64,000 bases of DNA, taken from positions 412,126-476,125 of the forward strand of contig QAOA01005024.1 in NCBI GenBank assembly GCA_003255065.1, given 5' to 3'. Shown one piece after another: positions 23,806 through 36,606 of the stretch (within the stretch, counting starts at the first letter, position 1; every line of letters begins with the position of its first letter). The notes under the pieces were generated by a model, which searched no databases, was not told where the DNA came from, and worked only from the letters and a program-made list of their open reading frames with translations. This stretch comes from Cercis canadensis. Its lineage: Eukaryota > Streptophyta > Magnoliopsida > Fabales > Fabaceae. Made by a program: the position numbers and the translations under genes.

Positions 23806-26049
23806 ATGACTGGTTCATCTGTCCCTCCTCCAGTGAATGCAGCAGAGAAACCACCACATCCAAAAAAGGCAAAAAGGAGGCCTCCTGCAAGTGGCAAGAG
23901 GCGAACATCGGCTGCTTGGGACCATTTCACAGTAGTTCCCGACAGTGAGGTAACAAATGCTACTGCTGCCTGTAATTATTGTGGAAAACGGTATTGCTCT
24001 GATACTAAAAAAGATGGGACCTCAAATATGAATGCTCACCTGAAGATTTGTACAAAGTATCCTTATGCATTGTTAAATGACCCTAAACAAACAGTCTTAA
24101 ATTTTTTGCCTAAAAAGGATGGGTCAGGAAGTACTATGATTGCACCTCAACTGTATAGCTTAGAAGAAGTTAGGAAAGCACTTGCTGTGTTTGTTATTGT
24201 GGATGAGCAACCATTTAAGATGATTGAGGGTGTTGGGTTTAGAAATTTCTGTGCAAAATTACAGCCTCAGTTTCATGTTCCTTCACGTATTACTCTTGCA
24301 AGAGATTGTTATCAAATGTATTTGGATGAAAAGACTAAGTTAAAGGCTTATTTAAGTTCTAACTGTGCCCGGGTCTGTATAACTACTGATTGTTGGACTT
24401 CCTTACAAAACTTAAGTTATATGACAGTCACTGCACACTTTGTTGATAAAGAATGGACCTTACAAAAACGAATTTTGAGCTTTAGCTTGATTCCTAACCA
24501 TAAGGGTGACACTATAGGTAAGCACATTGAAAGTTGCTTGAATGAATGGAGCATTCATAACTTGTTCACTGTGACTGTTGATAATGCCTCTAGTAATGAT
24601 GTAGCCATATCTTACTTGAGAAAGAGGCTTAATACAACTAATTTAGTGATGAATGGTGAATTTCTGCATATGCGTTGTTGTGCTCATATTCTTAATCTAG
24701 TTGTTAATGAGGGATTGAAGGACTTACATGTGTCAATTTCTTCTATACGTAATGCTGTAAGATATGTGAGGTCCTCTCCTTCTAGACTAGCAAAATTTAG
24801 GGTCTGTGTTGATAATGCCCACATAGAGTGTAAGAGAATGGTTTGTCTAGATGTTCCAACAAGGTGGAACTCAACCTATCTTATGCTAGTGGCTGCTGAG
24901 AAGTTTCAAAAAGCATTTGAAATTTTAGAGGATGATGACCCTAATTTTAGAGATCACTTTGATGAGAAAACCCTTGGTCCACCTACTTTGGTTGATTGGA
25001 GCAATGCTAGGAGCTTCATTAAATTCCTCAAAATTTTTTATGATGTAACAATTACTTTATCTGGTTCATTATATGTCACATCGAATATTGCATATCATCA
25101 AGTCGCCATGATTCAAAGTGCATTGATTGATTTATCTAAAAGCCAAGATCCTATGTTAGGACATATGGCTAGTGATATGAAGAAGAAGTTTGACAAGTAT
25201 TGGGGTAATGGGGCTAATATGAATCCACTCTTGTTTATTGCGAGTGTCTTAGACCCTAGGTATAAGCTGATTTTTATTAAATGGGCTTTTAATGAAATAT
25301 ATGAAGATCCTATACTTTCTTATGACTTAGCTCAAAAGGTTAAAGATCAGCTTACTCGTCTTTATGAATGTTACTCGGTTATGTATACTAAGCCTACAGA
25401 AACCACCCTAGATGAGTGTTCTAATGTTGGGGCAAGTGGTGGTCAAGAGGCTAGTCAGCTGTCTAGCTTTCAATCGAAGGCAGCGGCATTCAAAAGCCAT
25501 CTTAGGGTCCTAAACAGAATGGATGCCAAGAATGAGTTGGAGAAGTACTTCAATGAAGCTTGCATTGAGGAGGATGATACATTTTCTGTTTTGGGTTGGT
25601 GGAAGACCAATGCATTTAGGTTTCCAGTCCTCTCACATATTGCTAGGGATGTTTTAGCTGTTCCTGTATCCACTGTTGCTTCTGAATCTGCATTTTCTAC
25701 AAGTGGTAGGGTTCTTGATGTTTTTAGAAGCTCTCTTTCTCCAAAGACAGTGGAGATGTTAATTTGTTGTCAAAACTGGTTGAGGTTGACATTGTTTGGC
25801 TATGAAAATTCTGAGTTCAATGGTCAAGAAGATGAAATCTATGAGAAGCTAGAATCAGGTATTCATTCATAGCTCATTTTTTTTGTTTGGTTTTTCTTTG
25901 TCACTGTATTTCATATATTTGCTTTCACTGATGTTCTTTGAAATTTTGTAGAAGTGGCTGCTGCTGGGAACATGACTCATGTTGCTGGAGGAGCTGCTGG
26001 AGTTGTTGAAGGACAAGGAACTCAAAAACAGCCAATGACTTTTGATTGA
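23806..26049 (+). CDS. hAT transposase (BED zinc finger, RICESLEEPER-like), intact
   Basis: Cuts and inserts the transposon in the nucleus. Exon 1 is 23806-25858 and exon 2 is 25952-26049, joined across a short intron; 716 residues. Basic NLS-like KKAKRRPP and GKRR lie at residues 20-33. The BED-type zinc finger has C56, C59, H78 and C82. The RNase-H-like core shows D195 (TTDCWTS), D259 (VDNASSND), the CCAHILNLVVNEGL motif and E627 (ASESAFS). The hAT C-terminal dimerisation region (about 570-660) includes GWWKTN and FPVLSHIARD. All catalytic residues and the full frame are present, so it looks functional. Reading without the splice gives 688 residues ending at 25872. Confidence 0.93.
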
Positions 26050-26924
26050 TAAGGTCAGTTTGTGTTTTATATCTCACTGATAAATTTTATAAGGTATAAC
26101 TCCACAGCTGGGTACTTATTTCCATTTTGTCTGCTAATTCTGAAATTTATTTTATAAATTGCAGGCATTTATTGGTATTTGATAACTATGGAAATGGCAA
26201 CGTAGAACTGGTATTGGCAGCCTTCAATTTCTTTTGATAATAGATAATATCTACTAGATATTTGTAAATATAGTTTTGAGTTTTTGGGTGAACACTGAAC
26301 TGCAAGTGTTATATGGATGTCTCTTTTGGGTTATTGGGTAAAGGCATAGGCATGTAGGTTTTTAATGCATGTGCTTTACTACTAGTCTACTAGCTTTTTT
26401 TGTTATGTATAATTGTATATGTTTTATTGCTAGTTTTTTTTTTTTTTTTATGTAATTGTAGCATTGTTGTAGTTCTGGAAATTAGAAAATGTCATTTTTT
26501 AGGTACATATACTTCCACTTGAACGAACTACCAGTCACATGTACAAAGCTCTATTTATAAATGAAATTTCATTATTGCCTGTTTTTATTTCTTCAATTTT
26601 GTCATGTACGGTATACTCTTTTGTCATTTTGGGCTGTCATTTTTCTGAAATTGGAGGTTATTTAGGCTAATTTTCTGTTGTTATTTTAATTGGGTCAGAA
26701 TTGGCCCATAACAGTTTCTTAAAAAATATATATATATATATATATCCGGCCCAATCCGGCCCAACCCATTTAAAATCACCCACCCGCCTGAAACCGAATC
26801 CATCGGTTGCAATATATACTTGGTCGGTGATGGGTTGAAGTTTCAGCAATTCTCACACATTTGGCTGGATGGAAATTTCCTGCAAACCGACCGAAACCGA
26901 CCGATGTACAGGCCTACTCTTCAG

Positions 26925-28043
26925 CATCCATTTGTGCGAGGAAACCTTTTGTTATATTCTATTCTCTCTCGGAAGAAGCCGAGGCCAGGCTTGATTGAAC
27001 TTGAGATTTCAAAAATAGGAATTGAATCCTTTATGGTTTGGGTATGAGGAGTTTGGTAAAGCCATTGGCGATAGTAGTCAAGCTTATAACTTGGAGAAAT
27101 CAAATCCAACAAACCCACCATTTGACTTCATCAAGATTTCCATATATAGCATCAATCTTCCAGCAAGGTTAGAATTTTCATTTTCTAGTTGAAGAAGAAG
27201 AAAGTTTTGATTTTTATAAAATTTGAGTCAACTATTGCTAGCAGTAGGGGCAATGATATGCTGGATGATACTTGTGATCTCTCTAGATGGGACTTCATTC
27301 AGAAGAATATAGGCTCAATGGAAGAACATTAATAGTTATGTATGTAAACTGGGAATTAGTTTTGATTTTTATAGAATTTGTGTCAACTATAGCTAGCAGT
27401 AGGGGCAATGGTATGCTGGATGATGCTTATGATCTCTCTAGATGGGAGTTCATTGAGAAGAACATAGGCTCAATGGAAGAACATTAATAGTTTAACACAG
27501 TTTACAATTGTTCCGTTAGTAAAAATATGGTTTACTTGTTTTGTTGGCTCTACATAGGATGTTTACATTCATTTTAGAAAACTCCACCGTTTATTTAAAT
27601 GTCTGATAGTACCACAATCAACAAGAAGTAGACACTAGATTTTGAATATGAATGCGTGACTTGCTGAGCTTTTACTCATGGTGACAAGATGGTTTTGTTG
27701 TAGGTATATCACCTGTTTCACCAAATTCACACCTCATGCCTTGTTGGTGTGTAGTCCTGTAGAGAAAGACAAAAAGATACTGAGGACAACACAGCTCCTG
27801 TATAGAGAAAGATGAAGAGGCAACCTGAAATTTAATCTGGTAAATTATAAGCTGTTATGCATAATTTTTTTTTTATCAAGTTTCAATTATTTTGATTAAT
27901 TTTACATCAGATTCTTTTAGTAAACAATGTGGTTTTGATGTTGTAGTTATATGGCTGGTTCAACCCACAGTACCTCTGTAATGTGATGTCCTCGCATTAA
28001 TATTAGATACTAAACCCAAAGGCCAAAAGATTTAAAAGTTTCA
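26925..28043. other. TNL3 5' flank, no gene
   Basis: After the hAT right target duplication the sequence resumes the paralogous TNL flank (CATCCATTTGTGCGAGG, compare AATCCATTTCTGTGAGG at 35888). It contains a tandem duplication (27205-27497) and the leader landmarks TTGTTGTAGGTATATCACC and GATGTTGTAG. No coding sequence supported. Confidence 0.65.
27205..27497 (+). repeat. Tandem duplication, period 155, upstream of TNL3
   Basis: The unit beginning TTTTGATTTTTATA at 27205 is repeated from 27360, both containing AGCAGTAGGGGCAATG, ATCTCTCTAGATGGGA and ending near GGAAGAACATTAATAG. It duplicates part of the leader/upstream region found singly before other TNLs. Confidence 0.85.
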
Positions 28044-31000
28044 ATGGCTCTTGGAGCTGAAGGAGCATCTTCCTCAAATTCTTCTTTCAATTCAACCCCG
28101 CAATGGAAATTTCATGTTTTCTTGAGTTTTAGGGGATCAGACACCCGCAATAGTTTTACAGACTACTTATATGCTACTTTGCAAAGAAAGGGAATCATCA
28201 CTTTCAGGGATGATGAACAACTTGAGAGAGGAGAAGTTATTTCTGAACAACTCCTGAAAGCCATTGAAGAATCTCTCTCTGCAATTGTTGTTCTCTCCCC
28301 ACAATATGCTTCTTCTAGTTGGTGTTTGGATGAGCTCCATAAAATTATCGAATCTAGAAAGGTGTTGGGCAGAGAAGTTTTCCCAGTCTTCTATGATGTT
28401 GACCCCTCTGATGTAAGGTACCAAAAGGGAAGTTTTGGCGAAGCATTTAAGAAACATGAACGAAGATATAAAGAAGACAGGATTAAAAGATGGAGAGATG
28501 CCTTAACAGAAGTTGCTGATTTACCTGGATGGGACTCCCAGAATAGGTAATTAACTTGACATTGTTGAGGTAATAAATTTAGTAAAATAGCAATGTTAAG
28601 AATAAAAGCCCATAAATCAAGTTACAATCAAAAAATTCTGGCTATGTGAACAAAAAAGTCAACTAATGATCTAAGCAGTTGAGCTAGAAAAGTATTGAGC
28701 ATATATTCTGTTTTTGCTAATGGCATTGAGTATATTCTGATCTGTGCAAAAGGTGCTAAATATGAGATAACCTGTATAAGCTCTAATTTCTTCCTATATT
28801 CGATTAAAATTCATATTTAACTGTTATAAGATTGTTGTTTTTTAAATGTAGGCACCTATCACAACTCATTGAAGAAATTGTAGCTGCACTATGGACCAAA
28901 TTGCAAGCTAAATTGCCATCATATAATGATGGACTAGTTGGAATTGATTCAAGGATGGAAGACATGTTTTCACTTTTAGGCAGACGGTCTGATGATGTTC
29001 GCTTCATAGGGATATGGGGCATGGGCGGTATAGGAAAGACAACTCTTGCTAGGGTTGTTTATGAGAGAATCCGCAATGAATTTGAAATTAGTTGCTTTCT
29101 TGCAAATGTTAGAGAGATTTCTGGTGAAAGAGGTCATGGTCTGGTTCAGCTGCAGCGAGAACTTCTTTCTCATCTGAAAATAAGAGACATGGAAATAAGA
29201 GATTCATATCAGGGAAAGAATACAGTTAGAAACCTTTTATTCAACAAAAAACTTTTGCTTGTCCTTGATGATGTAAGTGCTAACAGCCAATTAGAGAATT
29301 TGGCTGCAAACCCAGAATGGTTTGGTGGAGGGAGTAGAGTAATAATAACAACTAGAGACAAGCACCTGCTGACTTCACATGGAGTATCAGAAAAGTATGA
29401 GATTCAAATCTTAAATAGTGATGAATCTCTTCAACTCTTTTGTCAGAAAGCCTTTAAAGATCAACCTGAACAATGTTATCTAGAGTTGTCTAAAAATGTG
29501 GTTCAATACACTCGAGGCCTCCCTTTGGCACTCAAAGTGTTGGGTTCCTTTCTTTGTGGAAGAAGTGTACCTGAATGGGAAAATGCTCTGGACAAAATCA
29601 GAAAGATTCCACATAAAGATATCATAACTACTCTGCGAATAAGCTATGAAGCATTAGATGATATCGAAAAGAATATATTTCTGAATATAGCTTGCTTCTT
29701 TAAGGGCATGGACAGATGTCAGGTGACACATATATTGGAAATATTCGATCTTTATCCAATCATTGGAATAAATGTTCTTCTTGAGAAATCCTTGCTAACT
29801 GAATATTTTGATAGTGGTAAATGGCATTTAGGGATGCATGATATGCTTCAAGAAATGGGAAAGAATATTGTTATTCATGAATCCCTTAATGATCTAGGAA
29901 AACGTAGTAGGTTGTGGTTGCAAGAGGATGTTGATCATGTATTGACAAAAAATAAGGTAAGTTCCTGCTTAGTCTTACTGTCCTAAAGTCGTTATGTTTT
30001 GTACTTGTCTGCCTTATGAATTTTAATTTAATCTATAACTTCACAGTCATTCCTACTTTAATTCACAAAATATTTTTTTCTTTATTAGGGAACTGATGTT
30101 ATCCAAGGTATAGTTCTGGACTCATCACGTAGGCCATATGAAGCATGTTGGGACCCTCAAGCCTTCTCAAAGATGTGTAATCTTAAATTATTGATTTTGA
30201 AATATTTGGATCTTCCACTTGGTCTTAATTGTCTTTCAGAAGGATTAAAATATCTTGAATGGGAGAAATTTCCTTTAAAAGAACTGCCACTTGGTGTTCA
30301 ACTGGATGAACTTGTTGAACTTACAATGCATCATAGCAAAATTCAACAACTTTGGCATGGAACAAAGGTAAAAATTCTATACTTTATCAAGAACTCGTAC
30401 ATAGTTTAATCTGCATCCTAGCGCTTTCCTTTAAAAGCTGATGAATTCCTTTTCCACTTCCTTTGTTTTGATCAGTTTTTCGAAAAGCTGAAACTCATTG
30501 ATTTGAAACATTCTGAGCATCTAATTCGATTCCCTAGTGTTTCTGGGGTTCCATATCTTCAATGGTTGGTTCTTGAAGGCTGTATAAACCTAGTTGAGGT
30601 TCATCAATCTGTTGGACTGCACAAGAAGCTAATGATACTGAACTTGAGAGATTGTGTAAGTCTAAAAATCCTTCCAAGTAAACTGGAAATGGAATCTCTT
30701 AAGGATTTCATTCTTTCAGGCTGTTCAAAAGTTAAAAAGCTTCCAGAATTTGGGGATAATATGCAATTTCTATCAAAGCTTGATTTAAAGGATTGCAGAA
30801 ATCTTGTTTGCCTTCCAAGATCCATTCATAATTTGAAATCTCTTAGAATTCTCAATACTTCTGGTTGTTCTAAATTTTCTAGGCTGCCAGAGAATTTGGA
30901 CAAAAATGAGGCTTTGGAGGAGCTTAATGTGAGTGGAACTGCCATAACAGAAGTACCTCCCTCCATTGTTCATCTAAAATATCTTAAAAAATTATCTTTC

Positions 31001-32257
31001 GGTGGACACAGAGAGACAGAATCCAACTCATGGAACTTATCTCTCCCCTTTCGATGGAAGTTTTGGAGGCATCATGTTTCCATGGCCATGATGTTGCCTC
31101 CTTTGTCACAATTTTCCCTTTTGGAGGTATTAGATTTAAGTTACCGTAATCTTAGTGATGAATCACTTCCTGTTGATCTTGGCTGCTTATCATCATTGAG
31201 GAGGTTAGATCTAAGTGGGAACAATTTTATTAACCTACCTGCTAGTGGCATTGGTAATCTCTTTAAGCTATATTATCTTAGCTTAGATTGCTGCCCAACG
31301 CTTGAGTCTGTACCCATGCTTCCTCCACATGTAGAACTCTTGTATGGAAGAAATTGTGGTTCATGGAAACCATTGTCAGATCCAGTTGACCTTTGTGATT
31401 TTTTTGCATCACACCAGCAGGTATGTTTGTCTGCATTTACATGTCTCTCTCTTTCGCAGTCGAAGGCACTTTGACTTTCATATTCTAAGAAGACAATTTT
31501 ATTGTTACAGATGAGATCTCGGTATGAACCTTTTTTTATTACTCCAGGAAGTGGGATTCCACCATGGTTCAGCAATCAAAATTACTTTCATCTAGAGTTA
31601 CGTTCATATTTTCACTGGGAACTAATATTGGAAAGCAACTTTGTTTCTACCAGCAGAACAATTTCACCTAAGGAATGTAATTCATTCATTTCAATAATAG
31701 TAGACATCCCTCATTATTGTGTTTCAAGTGAATGGTGGGGAATTGCCGTATGCCTTGTGCTTGAAAATCAGTTTCTTCCTTCTAGTTGGTCTTTTTCTCC
31801 ACTTTATTGGATTTGTAAAACTCCCGGAGCTGAATTGCCCATCCCCTCAGGTAATGTACACACAGGCTGGATTGAAGAGTTTAGTGATCCTCACATGTGT
31901 ATTTTATTGTTGAGAGGTAATGATAAAAATATTCAGCGACATCTAAGAGGTGATCAAAACCATCTTCAATTATTATTTTATGCTGAAGCTATTGGTTATG
32001 AGGACGATGAGTCTGATGACCCTGGTATGTTGAACATAAGCAAGTGTGGGTGCCGTGTGTTATGTAAGGAAGATTTGGATGTGTGGGGCAAAGCAATGAG
32101 TGAACGAAAACAAAGTAGTAACTTTGGGATCCCTTCCAGCAGTCTCAACAAATCAAGAGTAAGAGAAATTGCGGATGATAATCAATGCTGTGATGGATTT
32201 GAGGGAGAATCTGCGAATACATCAAATGCAGAAGCAAAACGAAGAAAACTTGGATAA
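28044..32257 (+). CDS. TNL3: TIR-NBS-LRR-C-JID immune receptor
   Basis: Exons 28044-28546, 28852-29956, 30089-30367, 30476-31420, 31511-32257; about 1192 residues. The start ATGGCTCTTGGAGC is shared with TNL4 and preceded by GTTTCA. TIR has FRGSDTR and SSWCLDEL with the catalytic Glu present. NB-ARC has GMGGIGKTT, LLLVLDDV, SRVIITTRD, RGLPLALK (usually GGLPLAL) and an intact MHD. LRR region begins with LVELTMHHSKIQQLWHGTK, then leucine-rich repeats with LEELNVSGTAI. C-JID has IPPWFSNQ and EWWGIAVCLVLEN. The protein ends with the shared SNAEAKRRKLG. All domains needed for a sensor TNL are present. It sits downstream of the hAT element. Confidence 0.96.
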
Positions 32258-32690
32258 AACACTCTCTGTAAGTCATCATCTACCATGCTTTTATCTATAC
32301 TAATGTAGTGGAAATAACTTGTATTTGGTGTCTTTTGTTGGCTTGTGAGGCACTGCTATTTTTAAAAAATTTTGACTAAAATATCTGCCTGAATTCGCAA
32401 CAACTGTTAGATGTTTCCTTCTGTTTAGTATATTTTGTAAAAGAGAATTTTGACAAAAGCACCTATATTCTTTATACTAAAAATGCAAAATAAAAGAAAA
32501 TAAATATGAATTTTAATTTGAAAGCATAGGCCCACTTCTTACACTGTATCCTATTCTTAAGCAGTTTTTCTTTTAAAATATGAGAATAATAGATAAGTTG
32601 TATTTTATTTGTAAAGTTAATTTATAAAATAAAAAAGGGATTGACTTGCATATATGTGGATATAAACATCCTAATAATACTATATGGCCA
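32258..32690. other. TNL3 3' flank, no gene
   Basis: 3' UTR region, collinear with the other TNL 3' flanks (CATGCTTTTATCTATACTAATGTAG etc.). No coding sequence. Confidence 0.6.
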
Positions 32691-32691
32691 G

Positions 32692-33115
32692 AACAAAAAA
32701 TATAGGGAATGACTTTTAACAGCAATTAAATTGATTTTTAATGTTTCATTTCATGAACTACAAATGATATTTATTGACCATTATAATATTTGCCATTATG
32801 TTTTGACATTTAGTGGCAATTATATCAGAAGTTTCCAGCCATAACTTAATGGACATTAAAAGCTTTTCCCAACATTGCCTTCAATGGCAATTGCCAGTAA
32901 ATAAGTTAGTCGCAATTACAATTGCTGCTAAAAGGCAATATTAGAGCCACTAAAACCCTGTTTTGGTGTAGTGAGGAACTCATTGTCACACATAAGAAAT
33001 TTGTTACTACAACTTGAATTTAGGATCCTTAACCAAATCCTCACTCACCTCAACCATTTCAACTAGAGCTCATGTTGCTAAACTTATGTATTTTAAAACT
33101 AACATTGACATGATT
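32692..33115. mobile_element. CACTA-like terminal fragment in TNL3 flank
   Basis: Read in reverse, the sequence ending at about 32977 begins CACTACACCAAAACAGGG followed by TTTTAGTGGC, the style of CACTA (En/Spm) transposon termini in dicots. The fragment is rich in repeated TGGCAATT / GCCATTAAA words. A diverged copy lies at 41530-41790 in the TNL4 flank, and homology continues past the terminus in both, so insertion predates duplication. The opposite terminus was not found, so this is an element remnant. Confidence 0.5.
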
Positions 33116-34271
33116 CTTGGAACAAATGTTTTACGAAGTTCTTAAATATAAATTGAAAATAATAGTAACATCTGGTGATGTTTAGTATGCAAATTGTGGC
33201 CTATTGGAAGCCTATCGGCCTATAATTACCTTACCTATTCTTAATGAGATTTAAACTTGAGGGGTTCATGATGTAATACCCAATTGTCAACTATCAAGTT
33301 GTCACCATAAGTACGAATGCAGAGTTATTGATGAAGAGGATTGAACTTTGGAGCTATACTTGAATGTCCTTTGCAGTAGAAATTCTTAAGAGTAGTATGG
33401 TGGGTTTTGGCCTTGCCGCGATGTAAACCTCATGGCACAACAGATGGCAGTTATGAGGGGTGCCACATGAACAATGGCAAACAGACCAGAAGAACTCTCA
33501 TCTGTCCCCATTTATGTTTACTCCCAACCAATTGCCTTCTAGTTTTAGTGGCATTTAGGTCTTTCAGTGATTTCTGTGGTACAATATAACAGCTAAATAG
33601 GAAAAATACAAGTTTAGAATGCCACTTCCTTCATCATGGTTGAAACTTGCTGCAAGTTGTGGTTGTCAATGCAGCTAGCCCTAGTGAGGTTCGTCCTTCC
33701 TGAAATCATTACAGACCTAGCCGAAAGACCAGCTTCTAATCTTTGTCTTCTTTACACTATTTCTTCCTACTCCGCCAAACCTGTATTTTCCCCCATTTTT
33801 CACTGTCATTCGTTTCTGATTTCTTTATGAAAGTTAATGCTTCATTTCATTTCTTATGCTTCCTCAATGTTCATTGTTCAGTTAGTATCTTCTACAGTTC
33901 TTGCTCTCTTTATTATGGTGTCCTCTTAGTCTCTCTCTTCGAAAAATCCCCTGAGATCTCTCTACTTTGTTCTATGTTCCATTTTTTGTAGGTAAAAATA
34001 TTTATGGCAACTGAGAATCTAAATATTTATCAAACACTTGGAAGGATCCGGGATGAAAGTATAATCGTCCTAATAGTATTAATACTGTGTCACATGTAAT
34101 TTTGTGGCATTACTCAAGGACAAAAATTAGGCTTATATTATATTGTGTTGGCTTCTATGGATTTGCCAACTTCTACTCTCCAATGGCTTTGTTATTTTCG
34201 TTTAGTTTTCTTATAATGTTGACTTCTACAGATAGCTATTAGAGATACGAAAAAAAAAAAAAAAAAAAAAN

Positions 34272-34303
<32 letters not shown>

Positions 34304-35875
34304 TGCAATGCTATGCTGATGTTTTTACAATATTAGGAATTTCTGGTCATCAACTTGTGATGATTTTTTTATGTTTTATTGTAAGGAACAGCAATACTAT
34401 ACAAGAAACTATCCGCATTATGCTTTCGGTTTTAACTTGGAAAGAGCTTTCCCAATGTTTTTTTTCTGCTATAATCTGATGTATCTAAATTGAGTTGCTA
34501 TTCAAATGCAGATGGCTGGTCCAATCTCTGCAAGAAGAATGCATTAACAGATGGCTGGTCCATTTTCTAAGGTGATAAACAAATGTCAAATGATTTTGGA
34601 AGTAAAGTTGTTTTGCAAGCAAGAAACAGTATATGGTGAATAGTTATTGAGTTTCTGTTCACACTGAGGACATGGTTGACAGTTTTCTTTTGGTCAAGAG
34701 GTTTATAATATGTTTTTGCATTTGAAATTATTGGATATGCTTGAGATTATTACTTTTTTCTTTCTTTTCTTTAGGGTTTCTCTTGTTGCATAGCTATATA
34801 GCTGCAAGAATTCTATTACAGAGGTGCAGGGTTTCTATATTTTCTTTTATTTCTTATTCAAGTTATGATTATTTCTTGTAAGTAATAACTTGCGATTATT
34901 CTTGAAAATTTTGTGGAGGATTATATCCTTCCATTCACAAGGTGTGTGTATTGTTTATGTGATACTAATAAAGGAAAAACAAATTTTGATTCAGTTTTGT
35001 TATTTTTTATTACAACGCTGGGTTGAAACACAAAATTTATAAGTTCTAGAGACGATTTTAGTATTACTTAACCACATGTTTAGTAAATTTGATTTAGTTT
35101 GATAGAGATAAAAAATTTACCTGTTATACAAAAAACTAGTAATAGCATTAAGATTAATATATATAAAAAAAAAAGGATTAATATATGTTGACAATTAACA
35201 AAGGAAGTTGTAAACAAAAAATTTCTTCATTTTTTCTATTTTATATCGAATTACATTAATTTAAAATACATTACATATTAAACAAGTAAATAATTAAAAA
35301 TAATAATATCAAACCCATGCTAATATTTGCCTAAATAGCAGCAAGCAACTGCTAAATCTTTTTTGGAAAGCACTTGCTTTTTTGTACAAAACTAAAATTT
35401 TAATTTTTTTCAAACAATTCCAAATAATGTAATACTAAAGAAGTAATTAAGAAATTATCAATAAAATATCAGTATGGTAAAATGTTGATTGAGATAACAA
35501 GAATTACTCAAAAATAAAAATAAAAAACTAAAAATTTTATGATTGAGTGCTATTGAAATTGTCCTAAGGGTTTATGAGTTATGTGTTTAAACCTAAAGTT
35601 CTAACTAAAATATTAAAAAAAAAAAAAAGCTTAAAAAATTATATTTAAAAACAAAAACGAATAACATGATCACTATTTGTAATTGTATGATTTTGAATAT
35701 TCATTTTTCTGTTTTTGAAATACACATTGTTCCGTAAACTTTTTTTTTTTTTTTTTAATTCATGGACATAGCTGAAACTTTGGCTTTTCTTAAAGTAGGG
35801 AATCTAGACCATCAATGATAAAATAATAATTTATTTGAGTGGGTGAAACCACATGTGATTTCTTCAGTTCGGTGT
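33116..35875. other. TNL3 distal 3' flank, no gene
   Basis: From about 33120 to 34200 I see only short, unsupported frames of unknown origin, absent from the TNL2 flank. From about 34215 the sequence is collinear with the TNL2 flank (19390 onward). A poly-A run of about 55 bases with an N at 34271 lies at the junction. The stretch ends at the empty hAT site. Confidence 0.55.
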
Positions 35876-36491
35876 CATACTCGTCAGAATCCATTTCTGT
35901 GAGGAAAGCTTTTTCTTGTATTCTATTCTCTCGTTGAAGAAGTCATTGCCGATCGGAGTGAACCTTATAACTTGGTGAGAAATCAAAACAATTCCACCAT
36001 TTGACTTTATCTTGATCCTTACACTTCTCACAAATTACATTCTGATCATTGACATATATAGTATCAATCTTCTAGCAAGGTTAGAATTTTCATTTTTCTA
36101 GTTTTTCATATGTTTCTGGAGCATTATTATCCTATTCTATGTTATTTGTGTGAACTGGATATCATTCTTTGCTAATTTTCTCCAGAAAATGAAAAAAAAA
36201 TTGTTATTTTCGTAGTTCATTCAGAATCAGAAGAATATCGGATCAATGGAAGAAATTTAATAGTTTAATGCAAGTTTGCAATTGTTCTATTGATAAAAAT
36301 ATGGTTTATTGCTTAGTTTTTGTTAGCCAGACAAAGTGTTGACATTCAATTTAGAAAGCTCTACTGTGTGAAAGGGTAAGCATTTAAATGACTGATAATA
36401 CCACAAAATAACACCACAATCACCAAGCAGTAGAGAGACTTGATTTTGAACCCAGATTCTTAGGATCTCCCCAACTTAAGTATGAGTATGT

Positions 36492-36606
36492 AGTCCCACG
36501 TTAATTTCACAAGCAATTGTGGAATGATACTTAAGTCTAAGAGGCTTTCTCACTTAACAGGCCAGTCTTTTGGGTTGGGCTCTCCTCTTAGGCTTGAGAC
36601 CTAACA
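36492..36606 (+). mobile_element. 115-bp insertion with 8-bp target duplication
   Basis: The insert runs AGTCCCACG ... GAGACCTAACA and is flanked by GAGTATGT on both sides (36484-36491 and 36607-36614). The corresponding TNL1 sequence (about 5440-5452) reads TATGAGTATGTGACT without interruption. It has no clear terminal inverted repeats. An 8-bp duplication suits a hAT-type insertion, but the family is unknown; it could be a short LTR-derived or non-autonomous element. Confidence 0.7.

Larger units (their letters stand above)
20890..26916 (+). mobile_element. Complete hAT transposon with captured host gene exons (6027 bp)
   Basis: Left end TAGGGGTGTTCAT and right end (reverse complement) TAGGCCTGTACAT form imperfect terminal inverted repeats, with CGG/CCGG-rich subterminal sequence on both sides. 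The element is flanked by the perfect 8-bp duplication CTCTTCAG (20882-20889 and 26917-26924), the size expected of hAT insertion. The paralogous TNL3 flank carries an uninterrupted site CTCGTCAG at 35880-35887 with matching sequence on both sides. Inside, left to right: a possible 5' exon (about 21100-21290), tandem repeats, four CTP synthase exons, one SAPS exon, and an intact transposase. It may be autonomous. Confidence 0.92.

Noticed and set aside
33407..33991. Cluster of short + strand frames in the TNL3 flank
   Set aside because: Overlapping in different frames, no domain, absent from the TNL2 flank; likely chance frames in inserted DNA.
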